Shown: positions 37,701 through 50,100 of the stretch, one piece after another
Position numbering within the stretch: the stretch's first letter is position 1
Layout: each line of letters starts with the position of its first letter
Assembly: GCF_020740795.1 (NCBI RefSeq)
Contig: NC_067290.1
Location: 13,312,001 to 13,376,000 of the forward strand
Direction: 5' to 3'
Source of the DNA: Apus apus
Taxonomy: Eukaryota; Chordata; Aves; Apodiformes; Apodidae
DNA length: 64,000 nt
The notes under the pieces: generated by a model
What the model was told of the DNA's origin: nothing
Seen by the model: only the letters and a program-made list of their open reading frames with translations
Database searches by the model: none
Translations under genes and position numbers: made by a program

Positions 37701-40700
37701 TGAAGCTGTGTTTTGGAACAGACTGACTACAAACTTAAGTTTCCTACAGCCTCTGTGACAATGAAGGGCATTTAGTTAACTTGGAAAGCTAAAAATGTGT
37801 GTGCAAAAAGGGGGGAATATCAAATCTATTAGTCCAAGAGGGTGCTAAAGAGACTGTAGCCAACTCTGGAAAAACCCACCTGAGGAGATGGATAAATAGT
37901 AATAGCCAGAGTTGGTAAGCTGGGCACTTAAGCCCTCATGCTTCAGACCTTGAGGTCTCAGAATGATGAGAACTCCCAGCATCATTAAAGATGTTGAAAA
38001 CACTGAGGTAGTGGGATCCCACCTCTCATCTCTGTCATGTTCTCAGGCAGGCACTTCAGTGCAATCCTTGTCAAAGTGTTTGCTATAGCTACAGTCAAGC
38101 ACATTATGGGCCCTTTCTATCCCTTGTAGGTAACAGTACGTGAAGGATAAGAAGCACCACCATGGGAAAACACACTGCTTCCTTGATCATGATGATGTGA
38201 GCAGGTACTGAGTTCCAGTAGCTCAGTCTGTTTGGACAAAGTTTTACTTGGATATCTAATTCATATTATCTGTGGGGAGTTTGGTGCCTGACTCTCCCAG
38301 CACTGCTTAATAGATGGGAAAGGCACAAAAGTAAAACCAAGAGATGGGAACATGGAGCTGACTTTCACTGCAGGAGCATGTGTAAAGGAACTGGGAGTCA
38401 TAAGCAATAAAAATGCCAGGAATTATAGCATTTCTGTACTGACATTTGTGCTGCTGCCATTCAAGGTTTTGGACTAACGGCATCTGAGCAGCCCTGATGA
38501 TTTCTTCTTGAATCACACAACAATGTTCTGCTCAGGCAGCTCTGTCTGCTTGGAATTGCACCACTGCATGTGTGAGAAAGAGAAAAACTGTCCCCTACTT
38601 GCCGTGTGACCTTTGATTTTTTTTATTTTTTTATTTTTTTGCTTTTATCAGCAAACTTAAAAATTCCTGTTCCTTCCAACTTGCCAAGAGAAAATATTTT
38701 TAAAAAGCAAGCAGGATCATGATCAAGCCTCTGCACCAACAGCATCAGAGGTGTGTTCACTGAGTGTGGTACAGCTGGCCCTCTTCCTGCACACAAGTAC
38801 TTCTGGCTTGTGAGCTGTTTAACCCTTTGCTAGTGCCTCTTCAGACTCTCAGCTTTGTAATACATGATTAAGAGCAAAGAGGCTTTATTGCTTTTCCCTG
38901 GCTTTCCCAGAAGTGTGGAGTAAGTCTGTTTCTTACTGTGGATGTAATAAAATGGTCAGCTCCCACAGAAGCTGTGTGGTGTGGTGGACTGAATGGTAAA
39001 TCTTTTTGTTTGGCTCTGTAATTTCTGTAAAGATTGCTTAAACAAAAGATTTCAATAGCAGGAAATTGCTCAAGCCAGCCAGGGCAGCACACACTTCACA
39101 GAGTAGGGCTGGTGACCCAGCATTTTAAAATGCCGTGTGTGACACGAGCAGGGAGGCTGGGAGAGTTCAGAGCTGTATCCCCTGCCTTTACCCAGGTGAC
39201 TTTCACTCCCCCCTCCATGGAACAGGTTGAGTAATTTTTGCCAGCAGTTTCTCAACTCTGAATGTTAACATGTTCACAGAAAAAACACCAGGTCTTAGAT
39301 AAGTTACTCTAGAGGATCCAAACTTTCATCAATACATAAAGCAAGAAGAGGGTAAGCTATTTTCACCTTAAAAGCTATGTGTGGATGCCCAGTACTGGCA
39401 ACTTAAAGCCTGTATTATACAACCAGCTCTTGGAACACCCATCAACAAGCACTCAGCATCCTTCTAGGCTGCCTGTTCTAGCTGTGTATACCTAGCAGGT
39501 AGCATGGAGCAGAGAAGCAGTCTCATTCTTCTGTTTACATGACTAGTCTGATACTATGACTGTAGGTAAAGAAAGCATCATACAGCTTCCCTACTAACAT
39601 CCCCCTCTACAAGAATGTCTCCACTGTCCGTTTACAACTTGGCCATACTACCACAGTGGTCTGAGCTACGTTGCCTCTGCCTCATTGCACAGATCTGCAG
39701 GGTACCAAATGGTTTTCAGAGCTGCATGGACTGTATGACCTTGGCAAAGTGGTCATCTTGTTGGGCAGTGATAGTCCCAGGACTGCAGTTGCCCTGCAAC
39801 AGGACAAGTGGCTGAGTGGTTAGATTGAGTTGTGGGCTGGTACTTCTCACGTGGGTTGCAGTGGATGGTTGTGCCTTATCTGCTTCCTGTTGGTGCAGGA
39901 TATATAGTAGTGCTTGCTGATCATCATGCTGGCTGTCTCTGTGGGATGGAGGAAGAGGCAGAGCACAATTAACAGCACTAGTAAGTACAGCAGTTCTTAT
40001 ATATTAGCACCCTTATCTTTGGGGCAAAAAAAATATTACTTCTTATTCATTCTCTCCATTAGTTACGTAAACACAAGAGTGCCTTCCTATTCTGATTTCA
40101 TGTAGGAGTCTTTATGTGCTAATAATGACTTAAAAATGAAAAGATGCCTCCTTGCTTAGTAGGATTTGTTACTAACAGCAACAGTCTGTGCAATGCTGCA
40201 ATGAGGGTTCTCTTGGTAGCTTAGGGAGATAAACTCCATGTAAAATCTGTCAATAATAAATTCTTTGTTGTTTATCATGTTCAAGAAGAGAAAATCAATT
40301 GCAGACCATACCTCATGCTAGCATGTTTGGATTTTTTTAATCTCATTTTGGGGATTTCCTATTCTGAGCACTATGGAAGTGCTCCTTGGATTCATTAAGC
40401 TGTCAGCAGAGTGTTTGGAAAAATATGTATTTTGCCAGTGCTGCCATACCACCTGAAAAATGTGATGCTTTTCTTGCTGAGAAACTCAAATATTTTAAAT
40501 CAATATCAAAGCCTACCCAAAATGCTTGCTTGATTGATAGGATTGTGCTTACACTATTGCTCTGAAGTGCAGCATGTCACCCACATGCATACTCTGGGAT
40601 AGGCAGTGGTTGAGTCCACCTGTTTGAGGTGTTGAAGACCTGCTAACATGGGTGGTAAAAGGAAATTAATTTACTCTTCATTAATTTGTGGTATTTAAAT

Positions 40701-41100
40701 TTGACCCTTGGATTTGCCTTCAGTTAAGCATACAGTTAACATCTTTTCATTCCAATTAGTTGAAAACTAAGGATTTCCTTCCTTCTGTTTTGAACTGATA
40801 TGTAAGAGGAAATCCGTAGCTGTTCCTGTTTTCAGTAAACCTTTTACTAAGGAATTCTGCATTTAAAAAAAGAACAGAAAGAAAGAAAAAGGTGGTATTG
40901 ATTCAGACGTAATGCTAGAAGTAGCAGATCCACTTCTGAAGTATTTGCAGCCAAAGAGCACAGTGGAAAAATGCTCTCTCCTTGTTTACTTTTAACCTCT
41001 GGTTTGTCTTGGATCTGATTCTTAGTAGGCGGTCTTATCTTACAGAAATTGCAGCTTCTATTGCCTCCCCTTTTGTGGAAAGGGTCCTGCCTGTGAAAGC
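34800..41100. other. NISCH-STAB1 intergenic region
   Basis: About 6.3 kb without a supportable gene. It holds a perfect 13-bp inverted repeat (36192-36236) and a T-rich tract (about 38618-38645). Near its right end are a purine-rich run (about 40865-40892) and an AGAGGAAAT ETS/PU.1-like core (40805-40813) upstream of STAB1. No CR1 was recognised here. The short open frames on both strands look random. Confidence 0.65.
36192..36236. repeat. Perfect 13-bp inverted repeat (hairpin)
   Basis: TATTTTAATACAC at 36192-36204 is the exact reverse complement of GTGTATTAAAATA at 36224-36236, with a 19-base spacer. It lies in intergenic DNA 1.4 kb past the NISCH poly(A) site. No known element is recognised; it could be chance in AT-rich sequence. 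Confidence 0.7.
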
Positions 41101-41181
41101 ATGAAAATGCATCCTCCTGGGTTGCTCTTTTTCTTCTTAGCAGCATGCTTCACTCCCACCGCTGACTGCCACACTCAGAAG
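41101..41181 (+). CDS. STAB1: STAB1 coding exon 1 (signal peptide)
   Basis: [17 protein letters not shown], then [11 protein letters not shown] hydrophobic core at 7-17 and a likely cleavage after Ala21 define the signal peptide. A second in-frame ATG at 41107 (Met3) could also serve as the start. Donor GTAAGT. Phase 0. Confidence 0.88.
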
Positions 41182-44100
41182 GTAAGTCTGTGAGTGTTTG
41201 TTTAAATGTTCGTTAAATGGTCATATTCAGACGGTTGCGTGTTACGAGTTAGTCCTCCCCAAAACAACTCTTTTCATTGCCATTTAGTTTGGTGCAGAAT
41301 AGCATCCATCATTAAATTTCAGGACTGTAAGGTATCTTGTCTGCTTATTGCATGAGTATCTGTGTAGTCTAAGCTGAGGAACTAAAAATAAGGTTGAAGG
41401 GAAGTGCCTGAGTTTTAGATTGGCTTAAATTTGTATTTATGTGCAGCACTGAAGGCAAAACTAGCAGCATGGAAGGAATATACTTGGCATCTTTGTCTTC
41501 CGCTACTTTCAGTTCATGTGATGGGAGCATCCGGCAGGACAGGTCCATAAGTTTCCCAGTAAAATTTTATTTAAAATAAAAAAGAGTTTAAAAATCTCAT
41601 TGAATTGTTGCTTTGCAGCAGGGTAAATACCTTTGTTTGAAGTACATTTCCCAGCAGCTTCCCAGTGAGAAGTGTGGAATGCTTTCCATTTTGTTTTGGT
41701 TTTGGTTTTGTTGCAATTTGTTGCTTTTCTTTTAATTCCTTTATATATGCTCTTGTGCTTAACAGCAGCATCTAAAAGAATGTCTGATGTCTGAAGATCT
41801 GTTCTCTAGGCTTCATAGTGAGACATCCCGTTTTCTGTAGGCTGGAATTCACACTAATTCATACTATGTTGTCTTCTGCCATCGCCCTTCTTGTGTCCTG
41901 GTCTTGGAGGAATGAACTGGCATGCTAACTCAGAAGCTGGGTGGGGTATTTGGAAATCTTACTCCCTGGAAATCTGAGCTATAGAAAGGTTTTCTTGTCT
42001 TGAAGGACAGAGAGGAGCCTTGTGGGGAGTGGACAGAACTGTGATAAGGAAGATACATTTGGGTCTGAAAGACTTTCAGATCACTGAAAAGATACTTCGA
42101 TGTAGGAAGTTTGGGTGGCAACTTTTGTGTATACCCTTTCAGTAAAAAGGCCATAAATAAATAATAAGCATTCAAATAAGGTAAGAACCTCACAAACCTT
42201 TAGGTTTGTAGGTTAATTAAGGTGATTTGTGCACAAACATAGTTTGAGGAAGTGTCTCTAAAGGTGTGGGGTTTCTTTGTCTGGAGGCATGGCTTCCAGA
42301 CAGGTGGGCTCCACTACAGTAGTGTGCTCAGAGGCATGGGCTCACATCTTCAATTGGAAAATTTTGGTCTTTTGACTCTCAGTGTGTTGATTTCTGTAAT
42401 CGCTGAGGTGTCTGGCTTGTCATGAAACAATTAAAATATCAAGTACCCACTCACAGAGAACTGAAATGTTTTTAATCACCTCTGGAGCAGTTTATTTAAT
42501 CCAGGAAAAAGCCCCTCTTTCAGAGTTTTTTCCTCAAAAAGTTGCTCTTTTTGGAGAAAGAGAAGAAATATTTGAAAGGTTATAATGGGAGGTAAGGAGA
42601 AATAAGGGTGTAATGAAGTACTATTCTCCAATAGCTTAGGATAGCCATTGGATTTAATTGCAGAAGCGCTGTGATTCCACAGAAGCCTCTGTTGGCTTGC
42701 AGGAGCCTTGCAGGGGCCATCAAGAGAGAAAAGAGATTTTATGCTAGTGCTTATTCAGTGATTTTACCTCAGGGCTCTGATTCGATGTCTCAAATGTGAC
42801 AGGAAATCTGTTGGCCTGATTTGGTTTTTGTGTGCCTCTTAGTATGGGCTGGGGAAGATGCAGCAAATGTGAGGAAAATGGAAGTTTTTCTGCTGGGGGG
42901 ACATCAGGCTGTGCTGGAGGAGGAATGGAGATAGGTGGGGAAAGTGGGGAGTGCTTTGCATCATTGTGCCTCCTGTGCTCTGCAGCTGAGATGGTGGAAA
43001 ACACCCAGGGCAGCAGTAGAGCTTGTGTTATGTCTGAGCTTGACTGTTCATCCTTGTGCAAATGCAAAAGGTTTGTGTGTCCAGGAGCCACTGGTCAGTC
43101 CAGCTAAAGTGTTACTGAGAATTCCTTGGGAATGTGCATGACTATAATGACTCAAGCATGTGTCTACAGTTTTGTTTTGAAAAGGGCAAATGCACTGGAA
43201 ACTTGGTGATTCATAAGATAATGACTGTTTCCAGAACTGGCTCCCAGGATTGTTGGAGCCAAAGGCTGGTGTCCGAATGTGTTTTTCTTTCTTTCTGGAG
43301 GTTTTGCTGTGCAGGATTTGTGTTATGGATTGGAAGGAAAAGACAAAAGGTAAAAATGAGGGGAATGAAAGCAGCCCTTAAAAAAACCTCCCAGCTTGTT
43401 CTCTTGAGGTGGAATAAGAGAAATATGAGCACTTGAGGTGTGTCAGAGTGAAAGGAAGAGAGGGAACACTGCAGCATCCAGAAGCTCAAATGTGTCTCAG
43501 CTAAGCACAGAGGGCAGCAGCTGCTCATGCACATGCATGTTAGAGTGCAGGGAGGGAGCACCGTCCACCCCTGGCAAGCCAGAGCTCAGTGTGGGCAGAG
43601 GCTCCCTGGCTCTCAGCTTCTTTGAGCTACAGCTTCTTTGTCTTCTGTGTTTAAAGCCACCTTTAATTTTGGAGCTGTATGAGAGCACCAGTCTTTCTTT
43701 TCTGTTTCTTTGTACCCAAAGTGTGATACAGTCCAGGCTCGTATTATCATCTGATCAGAAGAGTGACTGTTTTCACCTCCTTTCTCTGTTATAGCCACTG
43801 TGCACCTCTCTGACTCTTGGCCCACCAGGCAGCATTGCTGAATCACAGGAGCAGTCACTGCTTCCTCTCCAGCATCTTCAAACTTAGGAACACTTATCAC
43901 AGATGAGCCCAAGGGAGCACTGCACAATTATTTTCCATGAGGTTGTGCCCCAGCAGCTGCCTGACTCAAACTCCTCTTTATCTTTCATCCTCCCCAAAAT
44001 TTCTCTATCCAAACTGTTGCATTGGTGTCCCTTGATTCTCTTCTGCTTTCCTAAGAGGTAAAACAGTCCAGAAAATGACTGCTTCATCAGTTCTGTCACT

Positions 44101-47100
44101 TAAATAGGAAGGGAAATATTTTTTTAACATTATTTTCCACACAGCTGTTTTCTTCCTCTTTCTTCCTACTTGTTGCTGCTGACACAAGCATATTTCCTTA
44201 CAAAAAGGGGAAGATCTTACTGGAAAGCTGCCTAAAACTCATTAAGTGTCCCAGGAAGGTAGGGTAGGGGGGATTCCACAATAACTGTCTTAGAGGGCTA
44301 CAAGTAATTAAAGATGCCAACAGGAAGGAGTGACAGCCCTTCTCTTCTCCCAGTGTCCATTTCCACTTAGAAATGGAGCCACATTGTTGAAGGATAAAAT
44401 TGCTAGAGCTGGTGCTCACAGGACATGGATAGGTGGATTTAGTGGATCTGAGATTGGTTTTGAGCTATTTATAATGCAAGGAAGGGAGTTCTTCACATAG
44501 CAGTTTCCTTGGGGATTCTTCCACTAAAGGAAGTGGAGATTACTGTACAGTAAGGAAAGCCCCAGATGCACAAATAGAAATTAGTATCTACATGAAGGGC
44601 CACCACACACACAGGAATCACATTCTTTATTGGGTGTGGATAGATGCAGAAGATGGACCCTTGAAGATGAGAAAAAGTTCAATGACCCCAGGCAGAGGGA
44701 CCATGTGTGTGAGTCAGGAAACCGTTCCAGGGAGATGTCCCTGTGGACTTGGGACTTGAGGATTATCTCTCAGGGGGTTTTCCTGGCAGGATCTGCTGGC
44801 TATCATCTGGGAGGTCCTTCCTGACCTCTTGATAACTGTTAGGAAGTCATGGGCTTCCTGCCTTGCCTTGAGGCAAATGTATGCATTTAGGCTTAAGCTC
44901 TGAGGAAGCAAAGCTCAGATTGCTGGCACAGAAGAGCTGCTAATCGTCAAAGCATTAGGGGCCATCCAAGTGGTCAGAGAGGTGCAGAGCTCCTTTCCTT
45001 TCAACTCACCCTCCCTGCCCCCTGCACCTTGTCAAAGACAATTGCCATGAGGAATATTTGTGTGAGCAGCTCCTGGGCTCTGGGAAGCAGACTGAACTAA
45101 CACATTGAGAACTTTCAACCCATGAAACAGCAACGAACCCACCAGTGACCTGCATCATATCAATGGCATGGAAAACAGAAATGCTGTGTTGCATTTTAAT
45201 TCAGTGTCTTCTGGCAAGGGTTATTAATCTAGGACTTGTCCTCACATACCAGTACCACATGTTTGGAAGAGATCAGCTTCAATTAACAGTGCACAGTTAT
45301 GATTATTTTAGAAATTGTTAGAATTTTTGCTGTGAGGTGGAGGGGAAAGATAAGATAGCTGTGATACGCCCTGGTGCCTTCTAGCTGAGATCCAAGCAGA
45401 GGGGCATGATGCGATGGTTTAGCCCAGATGGGCGTGTGGTGTACCTCCCAGCAGCTGCACTGGTCATTGCCCTTCCCAGTGGTATCTAAAGAATGGTGCA
45501 ATGTTGATAAAGAAATATCTTTGGTTGGCAATATGAGTGGCTGGGGTAACAATTTAATGTTGGGCTTATTTCCATTCTTTTTTTTTCCTTTTAAGTTAAA
45601 ATCCATGCGGTGCAATATCAGGACGATGTTTACCTTGAATACAGAGTGTGCTGCTTGTGCTGTAGCACCTAAGATACTGTGTCCAAGAGGCTGGTTGAAG
45701 ATCACCCAAGGATTAGGAGTAAGGGGCTGCAGGTAAGGCCTGTTTCCTAACCTGTTAAGGTTTTGGTGCAGCTCTGCACCAAGGAGTAGTGTCCCTGCCT
45801 TCATGAGAACTTATGTGTTTTCTGAGCTCTAAAGATACAAGAACTTTTGTTTTCAGATGCATAAAAATGGATTTGTGGCCCCTATTATTGTTGCCTTTGT
45901 CTCCTTTCAAATCCCATGGACTTTTTGCTGGATATAAGGTTCTATACACACAGAACTGACATGATCATTACCTCTAACTTGCCCTAAGCAGCCTGAGTTT
46001 GCTGGTCCTGCTGTAGCAACGTAACAGAGGTCTGTTTAATGTTTAGCAGAGAATTGTTTTTCAGGCCCAGAATTCCATAGTGGGTTATTAAAAAAAATAA
46101 TAGAAGGATAGTTCCCCTAGTATATCCTCCCAGCTTCCAGCAGTAATCCTCTGAAATTTTTACCTTCCTACTTTGCTTTATGACAATTGCTTCTTCGTCT
46201 GTTCCTTGCTCTTATTCTGTTGAGCTTGGCTCTATTAAGAAAAGGGTGAAGGAAAATTGAACTTACCAGGAAGCTTTTTAAAAATCAAACACTATAGATT
46301 ATTGTTGGTGTATCTATTCAGTAGTGAATGTTAACAGTTAATGTATAGATCCATTATCTACTGTTTTCTGTGTTTCACTATTCTGTCGAAATACTTTAAA
46401 AATAGCTGTAGCAGTTTTGCAGTTTGTAGCAGTTTTTTGCACAGACACACACAGAAGTCTGAAGCCAAAGCAGCAGTGCTATTGAGACAATTTCCAAGTT
46501 CCTTTTGGGAAGGATGTTGTGCCAAAAATAAAATGAAGTGTAAGAATAATGTGAGTGTATGCAGCTTTTCTGAGTGTTATCTGCTCCTGTGGTGGTTATT
46601 GCACAAACCCAAGAACAGTTCTGTGCTGCATATGTGCAGAACAAGAGACCTTGCCATCAAAGGTTTACCCTGTGTGCAGAGGGGTTGGAGGAAGCGTTAA
46701 AAAGAAGATACATCTTTTGGTAATTTAAAGGGTTTGTCCAAGATTGCATAGAGAATCTGTAAATAACACAGCTATTCAATCCACATTTCCAGCATTTCAA
46801 TCTGGAATCTTTAGTATAAGACAGAAAGGAACAAGTACTGCAAGGAGACTTTGTTCTTCAAGGCTACTTTAGGTGTGAAGTTGAATGCCGAGTCACCCTG
46901 GAGTTCCTAACTTAGTTTCTATGCTGTCTAACCCTCCAGCATCCAAGATTTCTGTCCTGATACCCTCAGACTTCCCAAGGTCCTGTCTCATATCCAACCC
47001 CTGCTAGATTTCTTGTAACCAAACTTTGAGACTCAAATCAATGGGCATCCTTAGAGAAGACCTAACCTGAGTCCAAACCCTTCTGTGCTTGTATGGTGAA

Positions 47101-50100
47101 GGAAACCAGTTTCCTTCCTTCCCCTGAGATTTCCATGCACTGTGGTGTGATTGCTTAGAAACCCTCCAACAGGTGCCTGATGTGTTTGTGTTGTAATCAT
47201 CAATCTTGGGTTGTTCTTTTTGAGATACACTGTCAAGTTAGGGGAGAATTCCCTTTCCCAGCCAGGGTGCCATCACATCTGTAAGAAGGAAGTTGAGGAG
47301 AAAAAGTGCTGTCCAGGATTCTGGGGTACAGAGTGCTATGGTAAGTTTTTTATCTTCCTGTGACACTCTTTAGGTGTTGAATAAGTCAAACTGATTTAAT
47401 AGGAGACATTAAATATGCATTGTGGTCATTAATTGTAATTATTCCTCAAATACTCACAAGGTCTCAGTTATCTGTCTGGGAGGTTCACACTATAATGGGG
47501 AAGGAATATCTGCCTCAGATGATCTGAATCCTTTTACATTTAACACATAACATAACTTCCTTTGATGGAACTTCCTTTTGTCTCTTCTATAAAAATAAGC
47601 TTTTGGAAAGGCATGTTTTTGTTCCTCTTTAAGAAAGTTTCCAAAGGAAGAGGAAGATACTTCTTTCTGATGTCCTTCTGGTCTGCAGCATATGTGCCAC
47701 GTGTGCTCCTGCATAGTCTGGAGTTAGTCAGCCATTCAGCCACAGAAAATACTTAGCACTTCCAACCCGAGGTGAAAATAACCATCTCAAAGCTCCTACT
47801 CAGGTTGATGCCAAGCAATGGGAATTTGTTTTGGTTTGTCTCAAAAATCCAAAAGCAAGACCTTCTAAGCTGAACTCTTCTCATATGATTGACTGATTGC
47901 TGGAATATGGAAAGACATGTTCCAGTTCTGCAGGAAATAGGAGGTCATTTGAGAGCTCCAGCCTGTTCTCACACAGAAGTGGTTTGAATAAGCAAATTGG
48001 CTTACTAAGAGGAATCACACATCTAAAACTTTCAGAAATAGTCCCCGGAAATTGAAGGTATCCGACTCCAAAGATGTATAGACCATGTTTGTCTAAGCAC
48101 ATTCCCAGCTCTTCATGAAGTCAGGGAAAGCTGCAAGTGCTCAATACCTTTGCAAAGCAGGCTCCCACCTCTCCTGGGCTTCAGAACTGTCCTCAGATGT
48201 TTGATACTGCCTTCTGCTGATGCTGGCAGCAGTGGCTCAACCTCAAAACATGTTTCAGTGCCATTGCTGAAGTTTAGTTATGGCCCACTGGGACTTTTCC
48301 TAGACTTTTAATAAAAGACTTCTCTTAGCCAGAAGCTGAATTGCTCCTTGGTGCCACTTCTGGCCAGATTCACCACCTCTGGGCCAGCGTTAGGTGTATT
48401 GGATAAGCAGACAGGGACTTTGCTAGTGAAGAGGCCATTGCTTTTGCACAACTGCAATGCCTGGGGTAAGAGGAGTTGCAAAGTGGGATGTAGTGCTGGT
48501 TGTTCTATCTAATCTTGTCTGGCCTGCCTCTTGCCTGCTAGAGTGTCCAGGTGGCTCTCAAAATCCCTGCAATGGCCATGGGACATGCTTGGATGGTATG
48601 CAGCAAAATGGGACCTGCATCTGCAAGGTCAGTGCATGCTTTATTCTGAGGGTGGTGTGCTTTGGTCAGAGGGGATTGTATAATGTCTGTGAAGATGCCT
48701 TGGACAAATACTGATCTTCTGCCTGTAAGGTCTTTAGCAGCTTCATTCCAGCATCAGTGTCTGTTCCAGGAGGATTGGTGGGGTTGGCAATAGCACTGAG
48801 ACACTGTTGGTGAGGGTATGGAGTTGTGAAGGATCTTTAGGGAAAAGTAAAGAAAGAATTGCATGGATTTAACCCTCTGATCAGTTGAAATAATCAGTGT
48901 CTACAAGAAGTCCAGAGGTACTTGGCTCTTAATGAGGTGCTTTTTTTCCAGACTTGAATGGCATACTTCCCAAATGAATTGTTTCTACACAATGACAAGC
49001 AGATCCTCCCTCTCTGAAGTAAAGCAAGAGAGACCAAAAAGAGAATTTAGGGCAGATACTTTTTTTTTTATTTATTTACAGCTCCAGACTTAGTACAACA
49101 AAAGCATAAACAATTCCTATGCATTGGAATTGCATGGAGCAGTGTTCCTAAAAATGTTAACTTAATGGATCAAGTACCAGACTTCAAACTTTCTCCTGTA
49201 TAATGTATGTTTTTACAGCATCCTCGATAGCATTGTGAAGGGCTAAGCCAAAATCCTACCTCTTGGGCCCTTCATTGAGAAAGCTGCTTTTGGATTTCAC
49301 ACAAAGACACCTTCTATCAATTAAAATATGCACTGAAGTTCCCCAAGCCCTGTGAAATCAATTTCAGAAGTCTCATTGGCATGAGTAAATTTCATATTGC
49401 GTTTTCAGAGAAACATCAGAAGCCAGCTGGTACATTCCTGCTTGTTTGTGATCAGGATATTGTTTCCTCAATGTCCACCAGAGTTTTGCTGGTGTTTTGC
49501 ATGTGCTCTGTGTGTTGGTTTACTTTGTGATCTTGTTTGCTGTGTAGGCTGGTTGATACCACCAGAGCACTGAACAGATCAGTTTCCTTCACTGTATTGC
49601 TTCAACTGTCAAAGAAAAACAGAAATGGATAGAGATTTTGAATTATAACAATGTGTGGAACAATACAATGATAGAGAAAAATAACATCTGGGGCATTTTG
49701 CGGGTCTTCTAGGAGCAATACAGTGGTTTTGCCTGCCAAGACTGTCTAGATGAAAATCATTTTGGCCCGGACTGCCAGTCAGGTAAGTATGAGCAATTCA
49801 GGTGAAGCTTCCAAAAAATAGCTGAGAGCAAGGAAAAGAGAAGGGGGAGGTTGAGCGAAGAAGGGTTCTGGAGAGGAGGAAAGGATGGCAACTGGCAGTT
49901 TTTAACAGCAAGTGTCTTGACATTCTGTCTTTGTGCCCCTCTCATCTGTCCCATTAGGCAAATTACTCTGTCTTGCACTCAAAACAGCCCATTTTTCCTA
50001 CTGTAAATCTCTCCCTCCCCTTACCAGAGCTATCCCAGTTTCTCCTCTCTTTTTAGCCAAGCTGTTAACCCACATCCCTGAAGTGATGCACACTCACTTT

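Noticed and set aside
38618-38645. T-rich tract, possible SINE or LINE poly(A) tail
   Set aside because: No retroelement body or target-site duplication is visible next to it; treated as simple sequence.
42744-43927. Cluster of 90-118-codon frames on both strands in STAB1 intron 1
   Set aside because: The frames overlap each other on opposite strands, with no domain, no consistent splice signals and no similarity I recognise.
45283-45804. 173-codon minus-strand open frame across STAB1 exon 2
   Set aside because: It partly mirrors a real coding exon on the plus strand and otherwise has no family features.
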